From: Acrocarpospora corrugata
GTDB taxonomy: Bacteria; Actinomycetota; Actinomycetes; Streptosporangiales; Streptosporangiaceae
Length of the DNA stretch: 64,000 bases
NCBI RefSeq assembly: GCF_009687845.1
Contig: NZ_BLAD01000080.1
Span: 1 to 64,000, forward strand
Direction: 5' to 3'
Below the pieces are notes generated by a model that did not search any database, was not told the origin of the DNA, and was given only the letters and a program-made list of their open reading frames with translations. Numbering within the stretch: position 1 is the first letter of the stretch; each line of letters begins with the position of its first letter. The position numbers were made by a program, and so were the translations under genes. Positions 1 to 9,429 of the stretch are shown piece after piece.

Positions 1-4
1 GTTG

Positions 5-38
5 GGCCCCAGCCCGATGGCTGGGGCCTTTCGCTTTT
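5..38 (+). terminator. Rho-independent-type terminator at window start
   Basis: A perfect 10-bp stem (5-14 pairing with 19-28) closes a 4-nt loop and is followed by a T-rich run at 29-38. It probably ends a gene lying to the left of the window. It also shows that the open frame running through it is not coding. Confidence 0.75.
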
Positions 39-118
39 TACCTGGGCGCACGGGACGCAGCGCCCAAACCCGGACTAAGTTGGGACCCAAACCCCCCACC
101 CTCCGGAGACCACCCCCC

Positions 119-1006
119 ATGGCGCTCAGGCAACTGATGGCAGCAGCGACCCTGGCCCTGACCGCCTGCGCCCCCGCTTCCACCACGGTCATCACCACCC
201 CCGCGGCAACCCCCCAGCACCAATCGCTCCCCGCCGGCCTGAGCGCCGTACCCACCGAACAGACCGAGCAAGTCCCCCCGATCGACCAGGCCCAGCTCAC
301 CAAGCGCCTCCGCAGCTACCTCGCCACCCACCCAGGCCGCACCACCGCGTCAGTAGCCGACCTCCTGACCGGCCGCGTCTACCACTTCCGCCCCGAAGAG
401 CAGCTCCCCACCGCCAGCACCGCCAAAGTCAACATCCTGATGGCCCTCCTCAGGACAACCCGCTGGAAATCTCTCCCGGCCTCGGTCCGCAAAGACGCCG
501 ACATCATGATCCGTCTGAGCGACAACAAAGCCGCCGACCGCCTCTGGGAACGAATCGGCCGCGAATCCGGCCTCACCGCGGCGAACAAAGCCTTCAAGCT
601 GAAACAGACCACCGCCATCGGCGGCCGCTGCGTGGACCTGTACTGCTGGGGCATCACCAAGACCACCTCCCCCGACCAGATCCGCCTGCTCAGGCTCCTG
701 GCCCGCAAAGACAGCCCCCTCAAAGACCGCAGCACCATCCTCAAACTCATGGAACAAGTAGCCCCGGAACAGAAGTGGGGCATCAGCGCCGGCGCCTGCG
801 AAGGCGAAACCGTCGCCCTCAAGAACGGCTGGCTCAAACACGTCGCCAACGACCAGTGGGCCATCGTCAGCGCCGGCCTCGTAGCCAACAGATTCGCCCT
901 CTCGGTCTTCACCGAGGACAACCCCACCAGCGAATCCGGCATAACCAAGGTCGAGGCCATCACCGAATACCTGATGACCGCTTTCCGCACCTGCCCAACA
1001 GACTGA
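119..1006 (+). CDS. Lipoprotein serine hydrolase, class A beta-lactamase-like fold
   Basis: The 295-aa product begins with a short signal peptide ending in a lipobox (LTAC, Cys17), so it should be anchored to the outer face of the membrane. Motifs of the penicillin-recognising serine hydrolases are present: S100-T-A-K103 as the SxxK nucleophile motif, SDN at 134-136, and KNG at 235-237 in place of KTG. I do not see a clear ExxLN deacylation motif, so it could be a carboxypeptidase-like or divergent hydrolase rather than an active beta-lactamase. The start at 119 is chosen because GGAG lies 10 nt upstream and the lipoprotein signal follows directly; the in-frame extension to position 2 runs through a terminator. 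Substrate is not known. Confidence 0.8.
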   Translation: MALRQLMAAATLALTACAPASTTVITTPAATPQHQSLPAGLSAVPTEQTEQVPPIDQAQLTKRLRSYLATHPGRTTASVADLLTGRVYHFRPEEQLPTASTAKVNILMALLRTTRWKSLPASVRKDADIMIRLSDNKAADRLWERIGRESGLTAANKAFKLKQTTAIGGRCVDLYCWGITKTTSPDQIRLLRLLARKDSPLKDRSTILKLMEQVAPEQKWGISAGACEGETVALKNGWLKHVANDQWAIVSAGLVANRFALSVFTEDNPTSESGITKVEAITEYLMTAFRTCPTD

Positions 1007-1107
1007 GCCCCATCAACAGCTGGAGGGCCGATCGTCCCCTTCGACGACTTCCCTGGGCCCTGCCGTCGTAGGGCGCGACGCCGTTCGGGTGGGCTCCGGC
1101 GGGGTAA

Positions 1108-1142
1108 CGAAAACAGAGGACCCGGGTAACCGGGCCCTCTGT
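1108..1142 (-). terminator. Terminator after the response regulator gene
   Basis: Arms 1113-1125 and 1130-1142 form a 13-bp stem with one imperfect pair and a 4-nt loop. Read on the minus strand the stem is followed by a short T run, and it lies just beyond the stop codon of the regulator at 1150. Confidence 0.65.
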
Positions 1143-1149
1143 CGCAGGT

Positions 1150-1851
1150 CTAAGGGGTGACGAGGCGGTAGCCGACTCCTCGTACCGTCTGGATGAGCTT
1201 GTCGTCCTCGTCGCCGAGGCGGGCGCGTAGGCGTTTGACGTGGACGGCGATGGTGTTGGTGGACATGGCGTCGACCGCGTGCCAGACGTGGCGCATGATC
1301 TGTTCCCGGGTGACGGTCCGGTCGGCGTTTCGCATCAGGTAGTGCAGCAGTTCGAACTCACGGAGGGGCAGGTGTACCACCCGCCCGTCGACTTTCACCT
1401 GGTAGGCGGTGACGTCCAGGGCCACTTCCCCGATGGTGAGAACCGTTCGCTGGATTCCCTGACGACGGAAGGCCGCCTGTACCAGGGGCAGCAGCTCGGG
1501 GACGCGGTAGGGCCGGGCGACGCAGGCGGTGGCCCCCGCCGCGAGCGCTTCCATGGCTTGTTCCGCGTACCCCTCGCCGACGCCCAGGAGCACGGGTATC
1601 GCCCGCGCGAGCCGTACGGCGCGGACGAAGTCGACTGGGCCGATGATGGGCAGTGAGGCGCTGATCAGCACGGCGTCGGGGCGCAGGGCGCCTGCTTGAA
1701 GCAGGGCCTGCGCCCCGTCGAAGACACCGGTGACGTCTATGCCCTCGGATTGGAGTTCGGACACCAGCGCCTGCACCAGGTCGCTGTCGGGATCCGCGAC
1801 CAAAAGCACCGGCGCCGATCGAGTGTCCCCCTCCACTGCGGGTGCCGTCAC
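1150..1851 (-). CDS. OmpR-type winged-helix regulator with a degenerate receiver domain
   Basis: The 233-aa protein has a receiver-like domain (about residues 13-125) and a C-terminal OmpR/PhoB winged helix (about 138-232, ending in the usual GVGYRL). The receiver lacks the phosphorylation chemistry: the phospho-acceptor Asp expected in the LLDxxLP strand is Ser (LISASLP), one acidic-pocket Asp is Ala (VADPDS), the switch Thr is Gly, and the conserved Lys is Arg (ARPY). It is therefore probably an aspartate-less receiver. It lies 52 bp downstream of pstB on the same strand with its own GGGAGG ribosome site, so it may be read with the pst operon. A role in phosphate control is inferred only from position. 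Confidence 0.82.
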   Translation of the reverse strand: MTAPAVEGDTRSAPVLLVADPDSDLVQALVSELQSEGIDVTGVFDGAQALLQAGALRPDAVLISASLPIIGPVDFVRAVRLARAIPVLLGVGEGYAEQAMEALAAGATACVARPYRVPELLPLVQAAFRRQGIQRTVLTIGEVALDVTAYQVKVDGRVVHLPLREFELLHYLMRNADRTVTREQIMRHVWHAVDAMSTNTIAVHVKRLRARLGDEDDKLIQTVRGVGYRLVTP

Positions 1852-1903
1852 CCGAGTCCTCCCTGCGAGTCTGCCTGCGAGCCGGCGCCAGTCCGGAGAA
1901 AGG

Positions 1904-2776
1904 TCAGCCGAAGCGCCCGGTGATGTAGTCCTCGGTCCGCTTGTCCGAGGGCTTGGTGAAGATCCGGGTGGTCTGGTCGAATTCGACCAGTCGCCCGTGC
2001 CGGACTCCGGCGCTGTCGACGTCGGCGGTGAAGAAGGCGGTCCGGTCGGAGACGCGGGCTGCCTGCTGCATGTTGTGGGTGACGATGAGGATCGTGTACT
2101 CCTGGCGCAGTTCCTGCATCAGGTCTTCGATCTTCGTCGTCGCGATGGGGTCGAGCGCGGAGCAGGGCTCGTCCATCAGGATGACCTCGGGCTTGACCGC
2201 GATGGCCCGGGCGATGCACAGCCGCTGCTGCTGACCGCCGGAGAGGGAGAGCGCGTTCTGCTTGAGCTTGTCCTTGACCTCGTCCCAGAGGGCGGCCTTG
2301 TTCAGGGCCTCTTCGACGACGGTGTCCATATTCTTCTTCATGCCGTTGACCCGGGGGCCGTACGCCACGTTGTCGTAGATGGACTTGGGGAACGGGTTGG
2401 GCTTCTGGAACACCATGCCGATGCGGCGGCGGACTTCGATCGGGTCGACGTGGTCGCCGTACAGGTCCTCTTCGTGGTAGAGGATCTTGCCCTTGATGTG
2501 TGCGCCGGGGATGAGGTCGTTCATCCGGTTGAAGCAGCGCAGCACCGTGCTCTTGCCACAGCCCGAGGGCCCGATCATGGCGGTGATCTCGCGGCGGCCG
2601 ATCATCATGTCGACGTTCCGGACCGCCTCGTAGTCGCCGTAGAAGACGCTGAGGTCCTCGACGGTGAAGACGGGGTCGAGGGAGCCGGGCGTGTTGGGGA
2701 CCTCGGGGCCGCGGAGGGTCACGTTGGGCTGGGTCACTCTGCCTGCCTGAGTCGTTCCGTGCTTCAAAGGAGTCAC
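1904..2776 (-). CDS. pstB: Phosphate ABC transporter ATP-binding protein PstB
   Basis: This is the ATPase of the high-affinity phosphate importer, acting at the inner face of the membrane with PstA and PstC. It has Walker A (GPSGCGKS), the ABC signature (LSGGQQQR) and Walker B (VILMDEP). The GTG start at 2776 overlaps the pstA stop as GTGA, which suggests translational coupling and gives 290 aa. A second GTG at 2737 gives 277 aa, closer to the usual length of about 260, and cannot be excluded because neither start has a strong ribosome site. The gene order pstS-C-A-B is the standard one. Confidence 0.95.
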   Translation of the reverse strand: MTPLKHGTTQAGRVTQPNVTLRGPEVPNTPGSLDPVFTVEDLSVFYGDYEAVRNVDMMIGRREITAMIGPSGCGKSTVLRCFNRMNDLIPGAHIKGKILYHEEDLYGDHVDPIEVRRRIGMVFQKPNPFPKSIYDNVAYGPRVNGMKKNMDTVVEEALNKAALWDEVKDKLKQNALSLSGGQQQRLCIARAIAVKPEVILMDEPCSALDPIATTKIEDLMQELRQEYTILIVTHNMQQAARVSDRTAFFTADVDSAGVRHGRLVEFDQTTRIFTKPSDKRTEDYITGRFG

Positions 2777-3663
2777 CAGCGCTTCTGGTAGCGGTTCCGG
2801 AGCCAGATGGCGAGGGAGTTCATCAGCAGCAGGATCGCGAGCAGCACGACGATCGCAGCCGCGGCGAGGATGTGGAACTCCTCGCGGGACTGGCTGATGA
2901 GGTTGTAGATCTGCAGCGGCAGCACGGTGAAGCTGCTCCAGACCCCGTCGGGGTTGAAGCGCACCAGCGTCGCCGCGCCGAGCATGAGGAAGGGGGCGGC
3001 CTCGCCGATGGCCCGGGACAGGGCCAGGATCGAGCCGGTGGCGATGCCCGGGATGGAGGCGGGCAGCACCTGCCGGTAGATCGTCTGCCACTGGGTGGCC
3101 CCCAGCGCCAGGGAGCCTTCCCGGATGGAGGGCGGCACCGCGCGGATGGCCTCCCGGGCCGAGATGATGACGATCGGGAGCACCAGCAGCGAGATGGTGA
3201 CCGCGCCGGTCATCACCGTGAAGCCGAAGTCGAGCCAGCGGGCGATGATGCCGAGGCCGAGGATGCCGTACACGATGGACGGGACGGCGGCCAGGTTGGC
3301 AATGTTGAGCTCGATCAGCCGGTTGTACCACTTGGTGTTGTCGGCATACTCCTCCAGGTAGATCGCGGCGAGGACGCCGGTGGGGAGTGCCATCACGGCG
3401 GTGAGACCGATGATCCACAGGGTGCCGGCGATGCCGGAGAGCACGCCGGAGGTCTCCGGGCGACGGACCGACGGGAAGTTCTCCCAGAGGCGGGAGTCCA
3501 GCCGCGGCCAGCCTTCGGTCAGCGTGTACGCGAGGAGCAGGCCGAGGAAGATGAGCGCGACGGCCAGGCTGGACAGCAGGGCGATCCGGAACAGATGCTC
3601 GCGGATCGGGCGCCCTTTGCCGACCAGATCAACCTGGGAGCGCGGTGTCGAGAGAAGTGCCAT
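2773..3663 (-). CDS. pstA: Phosphate ABC transporter permease PstA
   Basis: A 296-aa integral membrane permease of the phosphate importer with about six hydrophobic segments and the cytoplasmic EAA-type loop (around the segment [16 protein letters not shown]) that contacts PstB. It pairs with PstC to form the channel. The ATG start overlaps the pstC stop by one base (TAATG), and its stop overlaps the start of pstB, so the four pst genes are tightly coupled. Confidence 0.95.
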   Translation of the reverse strand: MALLSTPRSQVDLVGKGRPIREHLFRIALLSSLAVALIFLGLLLAYTLTEGWPRLDSRLWENFPSVRRPETSGVLSGIAGTLWIIGLTAVMALPTGVLAAIYLEEYADNTKWYNRLIELNIANLAAVPSIVYGILGLGIIARWLDFGFTVMTGAVTISLLVLPIVIISAREAIRAVPPSIREGSLALGATQWQTIYRQVLPASIPGIATGSILALSRAIGEAAPFLMLGAATLVRFNPDGVWSSFTVLPLQIYNLISQSREEFHILAAAAIVVLLAILLLMNSLAIWLRNRYQKRW

Positions 3664-4604
3664 TACTCGTACACCTCACGGTATTTCTTCACCATCCGGG
3701 CGCTGAACCAGTTCATCGCGAACGTCATGATGAACAGCAACGACCCGACCGCGAAGATGGTCTTGTACGCGATGGACCCCACCGGAGCGTCCCCCGACCC
3801 GGCGCTCGCGATGAAGGCCGCCATGGTCGCCATCTCGCTGCCGGGGTTGAACGTGAAGATCGACTTGAACCCGGCCGCGATGGCCACGATCATCGTCTCG
3901 CCCGCGGCCCGGGAGATGGCCAGGATGATGGCCGCCACGATGCCGGAGAAGGCCGCCGGCAGCACCACGCTGACCGACGTCGTCATCTTCGAGGCACCGA
4001 GCGCGAACGAACCTTCCCGCAGGCTGCGCGGCACCGCCGACATGGCGTCCTCGGACAGCGACGCCACGATCGGGATGATCATGACGCCGACCAGCAGACC
4101 CGCGCTGAGCGCGTTCCTGGGGTCGAGCGTGAACGGCAGGATGTCCTGCAGCAGCGGAGTGACGAAGCTGAACGCGAAGAAGCCGAAGACCACCGTCGGG
4201 ATGCCCGCGAGCACCTCGAGCACCGGCTTGAAGATCTTGCGGACCCGGGTGGTGGCGTACTCGGACAGGTAGATCGCCGCCGCCAGGCCGAGCGGGATCG
4301 CCACGATGACGGCGATCAGGGTGATCTCCAGGGTGGCCACGATGATCGGCCAGACGCCGAAGGCCGGCGGCGAGAACAGCGGGCCCCACGAGGTGGAGCC
4401 GAAGAACTCGCCGAAGCTGACCTCGGAGAAGAACTCGATGGTCGGCTCCAGCAGGGCGGCGACGATGCCCAGCGTGGTCGCGATCGACACCAGCGCGGCG
4501 GCGAGGAGCAGCACCTTGATGGCGGCCTCGCCGTAACGCGGGCGCGACCGCGCCAGGGACCGGTTGGGTCCCGGCGCGGTCGCTCGGTTGTGGCCCGCTG
4601 CCAT
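3663..4604 (-). CDS. pstC: Phosphate ABC transporter permease PstC
   Basis: A 313-aa permease with a short hydrophilic N-terminus followed by multiple membrane segments and an EAA-type loop (SLREGSFALGASKMTT). It is the second channel subunit of the Pst importer. The start codon overlaps the pstS stop by one base (TGATG). Length and order fit the family. Confidence 0.95.
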   Translation of the reverse strand: MAAGHNRATAPGPNRSLARSRPRYGEAAIKVLLLAAALVSIATTLGIVAALLEPTIEFFSEVSFGEFFGSTSWGPLFSPPAFGVWPIIVATLEITLIAVIVAIPLGLAAAIYLSEYATTRVRKIFKPVLEVLAGIPTVVFGFFAFSFVTPLLQDILPFTLDPRNALSAGLLVGVMIIPIVASLSEDAMSAVPRSLREGSFALGASKMTTSVSVVLPAAFSGIVAAIILAISRAAGETMIVAIAAGFKSIFTFNPGSEMATMAAFIASAGSGDAPVGSIAYKTIFAVGSLLFIMTFAMNWFSARMVKKYREVYE

Positions 4605-5605
4605 CAGCCGGCCTGCGTCTTGAGGGACGCGGAGTCCGTCTTGAGCTTGGCCTCCTGCTCGGGGTTGAGCGTGATGAACTTGGCGTCCTTCGCGATGGTC
4701 GCGATGTTGGCCACCAGGTAGTCCACGAACGCGGTGACCTCAGGGCGCTTCAGCTCGGTGACGTTCGGGTAGATGAACAGCGGCCGGGAGAGCGGGGTGT
4801 AGGTCCCGTCCTGCGCGGACTGCGCGCTCGGCCCGACGCAACCGGCGCCGGAGTCGACCTGCACGGCCGTCAGCTTGTCCATGTTCTCCTCGTAGTAGGT
4901 GTAACCGAAGTAACCAAGGCCACCCTTGGCGCCGGCGACACCCTGCACGATGACGTTGTCGTCCTCGCTCGGGGAGTAGTCCTTGCGGCTGACGTTCTTC
5001 TCACCGTTGATCTCTTCGGTGAAGTACTCGAAGGTGCCCGAGTCGGTGCCGGGACCGAAGAGCTTCAGGTCCTCCTTCGGGAACTTGGGGTCAACCTGGT
5101 CCCAGGTCATGACCTTGCCCTCGGCGCCCGGCTCCCAGATCTTCTTGAGCTGGTCGACGGTGAGGCAGGTGGCCCAGGTGTTCTCCTTGGGCACGACCAC
5201 GGTGAGTGCGTCGGTCGCGACGCGGAGCTCGCCGAAGTTGATGGCCTTGGCCGTGCAGGCCGCCTTCTCCTCGTCCTTGATCGGACGGGAGGCGTTGGCG
5301 ATGGCGGTCTCACCGGCGCAGAACTTCTCGAAGCCACCGCCCGTGCCGGAGGTGCCGACCGCGAGCTTGACCTGCGGCTGCTCCTCACCAAAGATTTCAG
5401 CGGCGACCTGGATCAGCGGGGCCACCGTGCTCGAGCCATCGATCTTGATTTCGCCGGCGAGCGCGGCGGCGGCGGGCGCACTTTCCGCGCCCGAGGTAGC
5501 TTCGGCGCCGGGGTCGGCCGTAGTGCCCGTTTCGCCGCCGCCACATGCAGCGAGCGAGAGCACGCCGGCGAGCGTCACCGCGGCGAGTCGACCTGCATAC
5601 TTCAC
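4604..5605 (-). CDS. pstS: Phosphate-binding lipoprotein PstS
   Basis: A 333-aa extracellular phosphate-binding protein with a lipoprotein signal (lipobox LAAC, Cys21). It shows PstS hallmarks such as DGSSTVAP near the N-terminus of the mature protein and SGTGGGF, which contribute phosphate ligands. It delivers phosphate to PstCA. The start is GTG at 5605, preceded by GGGAGG at 9-nt spacing. It is the first gene of the operon, and the upstream region carries PHO-box-like repeats, so phosphate-starvation control is likely. Confidence 0.95.
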   Translation of the reverse strand: MKYAGRLAAVTLAGVLSLAACGGGETGTTADPGAEATSGAESAPAAAALAGEIKIDGSSTVAPLIQVAAEIFGEEQPQVKLAVGTSGTGGGFEKFCAGETAIANASRPIKDEEKAACTAKAINFGELRVATDALTVVVPKENTWATCLTVDQLKKIWEPGAEGKVMTWDQVDPKFPKEDLKLFGPGTDSGTFEYFTEEINGEKNVSRKDYSPSEDDNVIVQGVAGAKGGLGYFGYTYYEENMDKLTAVQVDSGAGCVGPSAQSAQDGTYTPLSRPLFIYPNVTELKRPEVTAFVDYLVANIATIAKDAKFITLNPEQEAKLKTDSASLKTQAG

Positions 5606-5653
5606 GGTCTTCGTCCTCCCATTTGTTTCATCAACGGGTAGGACGCTAAGCAG

Positions 5654-5697
5654 CCAAGGTGACCTATTCCCCAGGCAAAGGTGAACGCATAATGAAC
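5654..5697 (-). promoter_or_regulatory. PHO-box-like direct repeats upstream of pstS
   Basis: Read on the minus strand, two adjacent 11-nt units begin GTTCATT (5697-5687) and GTTCACC (5686-5676), matching the GTTCACC-type repeat bound by PhoP in Streptomyces. A third related unit, GGTCACC, is in register two units further on (5664-5654). The block lies about 50-90 bp upstream of the pstS start. Binding by a PhoP-type regulator is inferred; its gene is not in the window. Confidence 0.65.
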
Positions 5698-5794
5698 GGG
5701 CCCGGTCATCTCACTGCAGATTACGAGCAGGTCACGCCATGGATGTTCATCTGAGATAGGGGATTCGAGGCGGGGCGTCGGCACGCCCCGCCAG

Positions 5795-7048
5795 TCAGAC
5801 GGCGGTTGATCTGAGCCGGTCGTCGAATTCGCGGACCAGCAGGGATGGCGGGCCCTCGTAGTCGCGCCGGAACCGCCGAACGCGCTGGAGAACACGCTCG
5901 GAGGAATAGACGACGCCCGCTTTGAGGGCTTCTTGGGCGAGTGTGAACGCTTCGTCCACTTCGCCGGCCATTCGCCGGGCGGTCGCGATCTCCAGCATCA
6001 GCAGGGCCTGCTGTTTGGCGGCGGGCCGTACCGACACCAGGGATTCGGCGAAGGCGGCGACGGCGTCCTGGGGGCGGCCGAGCCGGACCATCACCAGCGC
6101 CCGGTAGCCGGCCAGTTTGCCGGGATCGAAGGGGAACACCCAGGGCCACGGGGGCGACTCGGCCCGCTCGCTGGCGGCCACGGCCAGCTCCGCCTCGCGT
6201 AAGCAGCGCAGCGCGCCGTGCACGTCGTGGCGGGCCGCGTGGCCGAGCGCCTCGATGCAGGACAGCCAGGCCCGCGCGGTCGGCGGCGGGTGCGAGCCGG
6301 TCTGCGCCCGCGCCTGGGCGACCATGGACAGGCCCAGCTGCGGGTCGTCGTGGTCGATCTCGAAGGCGGCCAGGCTGCCCAGCATGTACGCCTCAAGCAG
6401 CCCGTGCTCGGCCCGGCGCGCCGAGTCCACCGCGAACCGGTAGAACATCCGGGCGGTGCCGATGTCCTGCATGTCGGCGTGCAGCCAGGCGGCGAACCCG
6501 GCGGCCTCGCTGACCGTGGGGCACACCTCGACCGCGAACGGCGTCTCCGCCGACCGGGCCAGCGCGCGCTTGGTCAGCTCCACGTGCGCGACCGCGCCCC
6601 TGGCCAGCTCGCGCGCGGGCGTGTCGGATTCCAGCCTGCGCTGCGCGCCGGTGATCGCGGCGAGCGAGGAGGCGGTGGTCTCGTCGGCGGCCCGGTAGGA
6701 GATGGACGGCGCCACCGGCAGCGCGGCCAGGAAGGCTACCTTGCTGAAGTCGCGGCGTTTCGTGGGATCCTCACCTCCCCGGTCGCCAATCCTGAGTAGG
6801 TACTGGGGGACGCCGAGCGTCCTGGCGATGTCCCTGATCTGGTCGACCGAGAGCATCTGCTGCCCGCGCAGGATCTTGGACACCCAGCTTTGCGAGTAGC
6901 CGACCGCGTGGGCGAGCTGGCTCTGGGTCCACCCGTGGGCGGAGCGGACCTCGTCGAGAAGTGCCGCCATGTCGCATTCCGCGAGTGCGGTGGCGACCCG
7001 GGGGCGGGCCCAGAATTCGGGCTGTAGACCGTTTCCGTCATGACCCAT
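5795..7048 (-). CDS. XRE-family helix-turn-helix regulator with helical C-terminal region
   Basis: A 417-aa protein with an N-terminal helix-turn-helix (about residues 28-85; WTQSQLAHAVGYSQSWVSK) and a long alpha-helical remainder rich in Ala and Arg, consistent with TPR-like repeats. Such proteins are abundant in actinomycetes, often next to a small divergent gene as here (7165-7479). Its target is unknown. The start is the ATG at 7048; the ribosome site is weak. Confidence 0.8.
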   Translation of the reverse strand: MGHDGNGLQPEFWARPRVATALAECDMAALLDEVRSAHGWTQSQLAHAVGYSQSWVSKILRGQQMLSVDQIRDIARTLGVPQYLLRIGDRGGEDPTKRRDFSKVAFLAALPVAPSISYRAADETTASSLAAITGAQRRLESDTPARELARGAVAHVELTKRALARSAETPFAVEVCPTVSEAAGFAAWLHADMQDIGTARMFYRFAVDSARRAEHGLLEAYMLGSLAAFEIDHDDPQLGLSMVAQARAQTGSHPPPTARAWLSCIEALGHAARHDVHGALRCLREAELAVAASERAESPPWPWVFPFDPGKLAGYRALVMVRLGRPQDAVAAFAESLVSVRPAAKQQALLMLEIATARRMAGEVDEAFTLAQEALKAGVVYSSERVLQRVRRFRRDYEGPPSLLVREFDDRLRSTAV

Positions 7049-7164
7049 GACGGTAAGTTACCCCCATTCCCGGCGTCACGCAGGAATTCGTCTCACGAAT
7101 AGTGCGATTGCTGATCGTGGTCGCGTATTCCTCCGGTCCGCACCCCCTGATGAGGATCGCGGGT

Positions 7165-7479
7165 ATGGACGCACTCATCAGAACAGGCCCGCGTGGAAAG
7201 GTCATGACCAGCTATCACGGCCCGCACGTGCCGAGTCGGCCGGAGCCGGACGCCAAAGCGCTCAGCTGGCGTCCCGGAATCCGGTGGACGGATCGGGAAC
7301 GTGTCAGGGCCCATTCGTGCTCGTGCCGTGGGGTGGTGTACGAATTCGTCGGCGCGGCCGGGCAGTACTTCATCCGGCGGACGACTCTGACGAACGGCGC
7401 GATGGAGGAGACCGAGCGCATGCTGGCGGTGCGCGCCGAGCAGATGTGGGCCGACCTGTTCGCGGGCCGCGTCTACTAG
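7165..7479 (+). CDS. Small hypothetical protein divergent from an XRE regulator
   Basis: A soluble protein of about 104 aa that I cannot assign. The C-terminal part contains the segment CSCRGVVYEF and ends in a charged helix. The ATG at 7165 is chosen because GAGGA lies 8 nt upstream; ATG at 7204 (91 aa, preceded by GGAAAGG) is an alternative. It is transcribed away from the XRE gene, an arrangement frequent for regulator/small-partner pairs, but a functional link is only inferred. Confidence 0.6.
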   Translation: MDALIRTGPRGKVMTSYHGPHVPSRPEPDAKALSWRPGIRWTDRERVRAHSCSCRGVVYEFVGAAGQYFIRRTTLTNGAMEETERMLAVRAEQMWADLFAGRVY

Positions 7480-7494
7480 ATCAGCCGTTACTGA

Positions 7495-8274
7495 TCAGCC
7501 ACCGAGGCGTTTGAGCACTTCACCGTGGAGCAGGCCGTTGGTGCACACCAGGTTGCCCGCTTCGAGAGGGGAGGCGCCGTTCACCCCGGTGCATGTGCCG
7601 CCCGCTTCCTCCACGATCACCGTGATGGCGGCCATGTCCCAGGGCGAGAGCTCGGGTTCCGCGGAGATGTCCACCGCGCCCTCGGCGACCATCACGTGCG
7701 ACCAGAAGTCGCCGTAGCCGCGGCTCCGCCAGATGGCGCGGTTCAGGTCGAGAAAGTTTTCGAGCTTGCCCGCCTGCTCCCATTCGTGCAGGTCGGAGAA
7801 GGACGCCGAGGCGTCGTCCAGGCGGCGCACCGAGGAGACCTGGCAGCGGGTGGCCTTGGTCAGGCTGCGGCCGGTCCAGGCGCCGCCCTCCTTCGCGGCC
7901 CACCAGCGGCGTTGCAGCGCGGGCGCGGAGACCACGCCGACGACGACCTTGCCCTCGTCCATCAGGGCGATCAGGGTGGCCCAGACCGGGACGCCGCGGA
8001 CGTAGTTCTTGGTGCCGTCGATGGGGTCGATGACCCAGGAGCGTATGCCGTACCCGGTCTTGCCGAACTCCTCGCCGACGACGGCGTCGCGGGGGCGGGC
8101 CCGGCGCAGGGTGCCGCGGATGGACTCCTCGACCGCGCGGTCGGCGTCGCTGACCGGGGTGAGGTCGGGTTTGGTGTCGATTTTGAGGTCGACGGCTTTG
8201 AAGCGGCGCATGGTGATGTCATCGGCGGCGTCCGCCATCACATGCGCGAGGCGCAGGTCGTCGCTGTATCCCAT
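7495..8274 (-). CDS. hisN: Inositol-monophosphatase-family phosphatase, probable histidinol-phosphatase
   Basis: A 259-aa member of the Mg-dependent IMPase family. Metal ligands are visible: GEEFG (Glu68/69), DPIDGT (Asp83, Asp86) and a later SPWDMAA Asp. In actinobacteria this family at this locus is annotated as the histidinol-phosphatase HisN, acting in histidine synthesis. The ATG at 8274 is chosen over an in-frame TTG 12 nt upstream because family members begin near this point. It lies downstream of aroA and rsgA on the same strand. Confidence 0.85.
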   Translation of the reverse strand: MGYSDDLRLAHVMADAADDITMRRFKAVDLKIDTKPDLTPVSDADRAVEESIRGTLRRARPRDAVVGEEFGKTGYGIRSWVIDPIDGTKNYVRGVPVWATLIALMDEGKVVVGVVSAPALQRRWWAAKEGGAWTGRSLTKATRCQVSSVRRLDDASASFSDLHEWEQAGKLENFLDLNRAIWRSRGYGDFWSHVMVAEGAVDISAEPELSPWDMAAITVIVEEAGGTCTGVNGASPLEAGNLVCTNGLLHGEVLKRLGG

Positions 8275-8349
8275 CACGGGACACAACGCTATCGCGTCTA
8301 CACGGGGTGCATCAGGACTGGGATCGGTCCAAATGCTACGCGCCGGTAG

Positions 8350-9429
8350 TTACTCCTCGGCGTTGCCCTCCCGGCTGAGCAGCAGCCGGCGCAGTGATTC
8401 GAGGCGGGCCGGTTCGGCGTTTCCCTCGGCCACGAAGGCGTTCAGCGCGCAGTCCTCGCCCAGATGGTTGCAGCCCTTCGGGCAGTTGACGGCGGCCTCG
8501 TTGAAGTCGGGGAAGGCCACCAGGACGTTCTCCATCTCCACGTGGCCGAGTCCGAAGCTGCGCACCCCGGGCGTGTCGATGATCCAGCCGCCCTCGGGCA
8601 GTTCCAGCGCGACGGCGGAGGTGGAGGTGTGCCGCCCGCGCCCGGTGACCGCGTTCACGTCGGACACCGCCCGCGCGGCGGTCGGCACCAGCGCGTTGAC
8701 CAGGGTGGACTTGCCGACGCCCGAATGCCCGACGAGCACGCTGACCCGGTTGACGAGATGGTCGCGCACCTCGCTCAGATCTCCGCCCCGCCGCACCACC
8801 AGGTACGGCACGCCGAGCGGCTCATACTGCGCGACCAGCGAGTCCGGCGAGGCGAGGTCGGCCTTGGTGAGGCAGAGCAGCGGTTCGATGTCGGCGTCGA
8901 AGGCGGCCACCAGCATCCGGTCGATCATCCGCGGCCGCGGCTCCGGGTCGGCCAGCGCGGTGACGATGACGAGCTGGTCGGCGTTGGCCACGATCGGGCG
9001 CTCGACCTCGTCGTTGTCGTCCGCGCTGCGGCGCAGCATGGACCGGCGGGCTTCCCTGCGGACGATCCTGGCCAGCGTGTCCGGCCGGCCCGACACGTCG
9101 CCGACCAGCGCGACCAGGTCGCCGACGACGATGCCCTTGCGGCCGAGCTCGCGCGCCTTCATGGCCACCACGACGGCGGTGCCGGCGCTCCGGCGGCGCG
9201 GGATCGGCGCCTCGCCGTCGTCCACCAGGGGCGGCAGGGCCGGGATGTCGGGCCCGATCAGGCAGGTGATGCGGCCCCGGTCGACGGCCACCACGAAGCC
9301 TTCGACGGCCTCCTCGTGGGCAGGGCGGAGCCGGGTCCGCGGGCGGGAGCCCTTCCCTGGGCGGATCCTGACGTCGTCCTCGTCGTATTCCCTTTTCCTC
9401 AGGAGAGGTCTCCGAGCATTCGCGCCCAC
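8350..9429 (-). CDS. rsgA: Ribosome small-subunit GTPase RsgA (start codon uncertain)
   Basis: A circularly permuted GTPase that helps mature the 30S subunit. After an N-terminal OB-like region come G4 (TKAD), then G1 (GHSGVGKS), then G3 (DTPG), and a C-terminal zinc knuckle ([12 protein letters not shown]). The frame has no ATG, GTG or TTG where the family normally begins. The first standard start is GTG at 9429 (359 aa), inside aroA. The family-like N-terminus would instead begin at CTG 9402, which overlaps the aroA stop as CTGA and has GGAG 7 nt upstream (350 aa). I give the GTG as the conservative choice. Confidence 0.88.
   Translation of the reverse strand: MGANARRPLLRKREYDEDDVRIRPGKGSRPRTRLRPAHEEAVEGFVVAVDRGRITCLIGPDIPALPPLVDDGEAPIPRRRSAGTAVVVAMKARELGRKGIVVGDLVALVGDVSGRPDTLARIVRREARRSMLRRSADDNDEVERPIVANADQLVIVTALADPEPRPRMIDRMLVAAFDADIEPLLCLTKADLASPDSLVAQYEPLGVPYLVVRRGGDLSEVRDHLVNRVSVLVGHSGVGKSTLVNALVPTAARAVSDVNAVTGRGRHTSTSAVALELPEGGWIIDTPGVRSFGLGHVEMENVLVAFPDFNEAAVNCPKGCNHLGEDCALNAFVAEGNAEPARLESLRRLLLSREGNAEE

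Noticed and set aside
2-118. N-terminal extension of the first lipoprotein frame to position 2
   Set aside because: It runs through a clear terminator hairpin, and a lipoprotein signal with ribosome site begins at 119.
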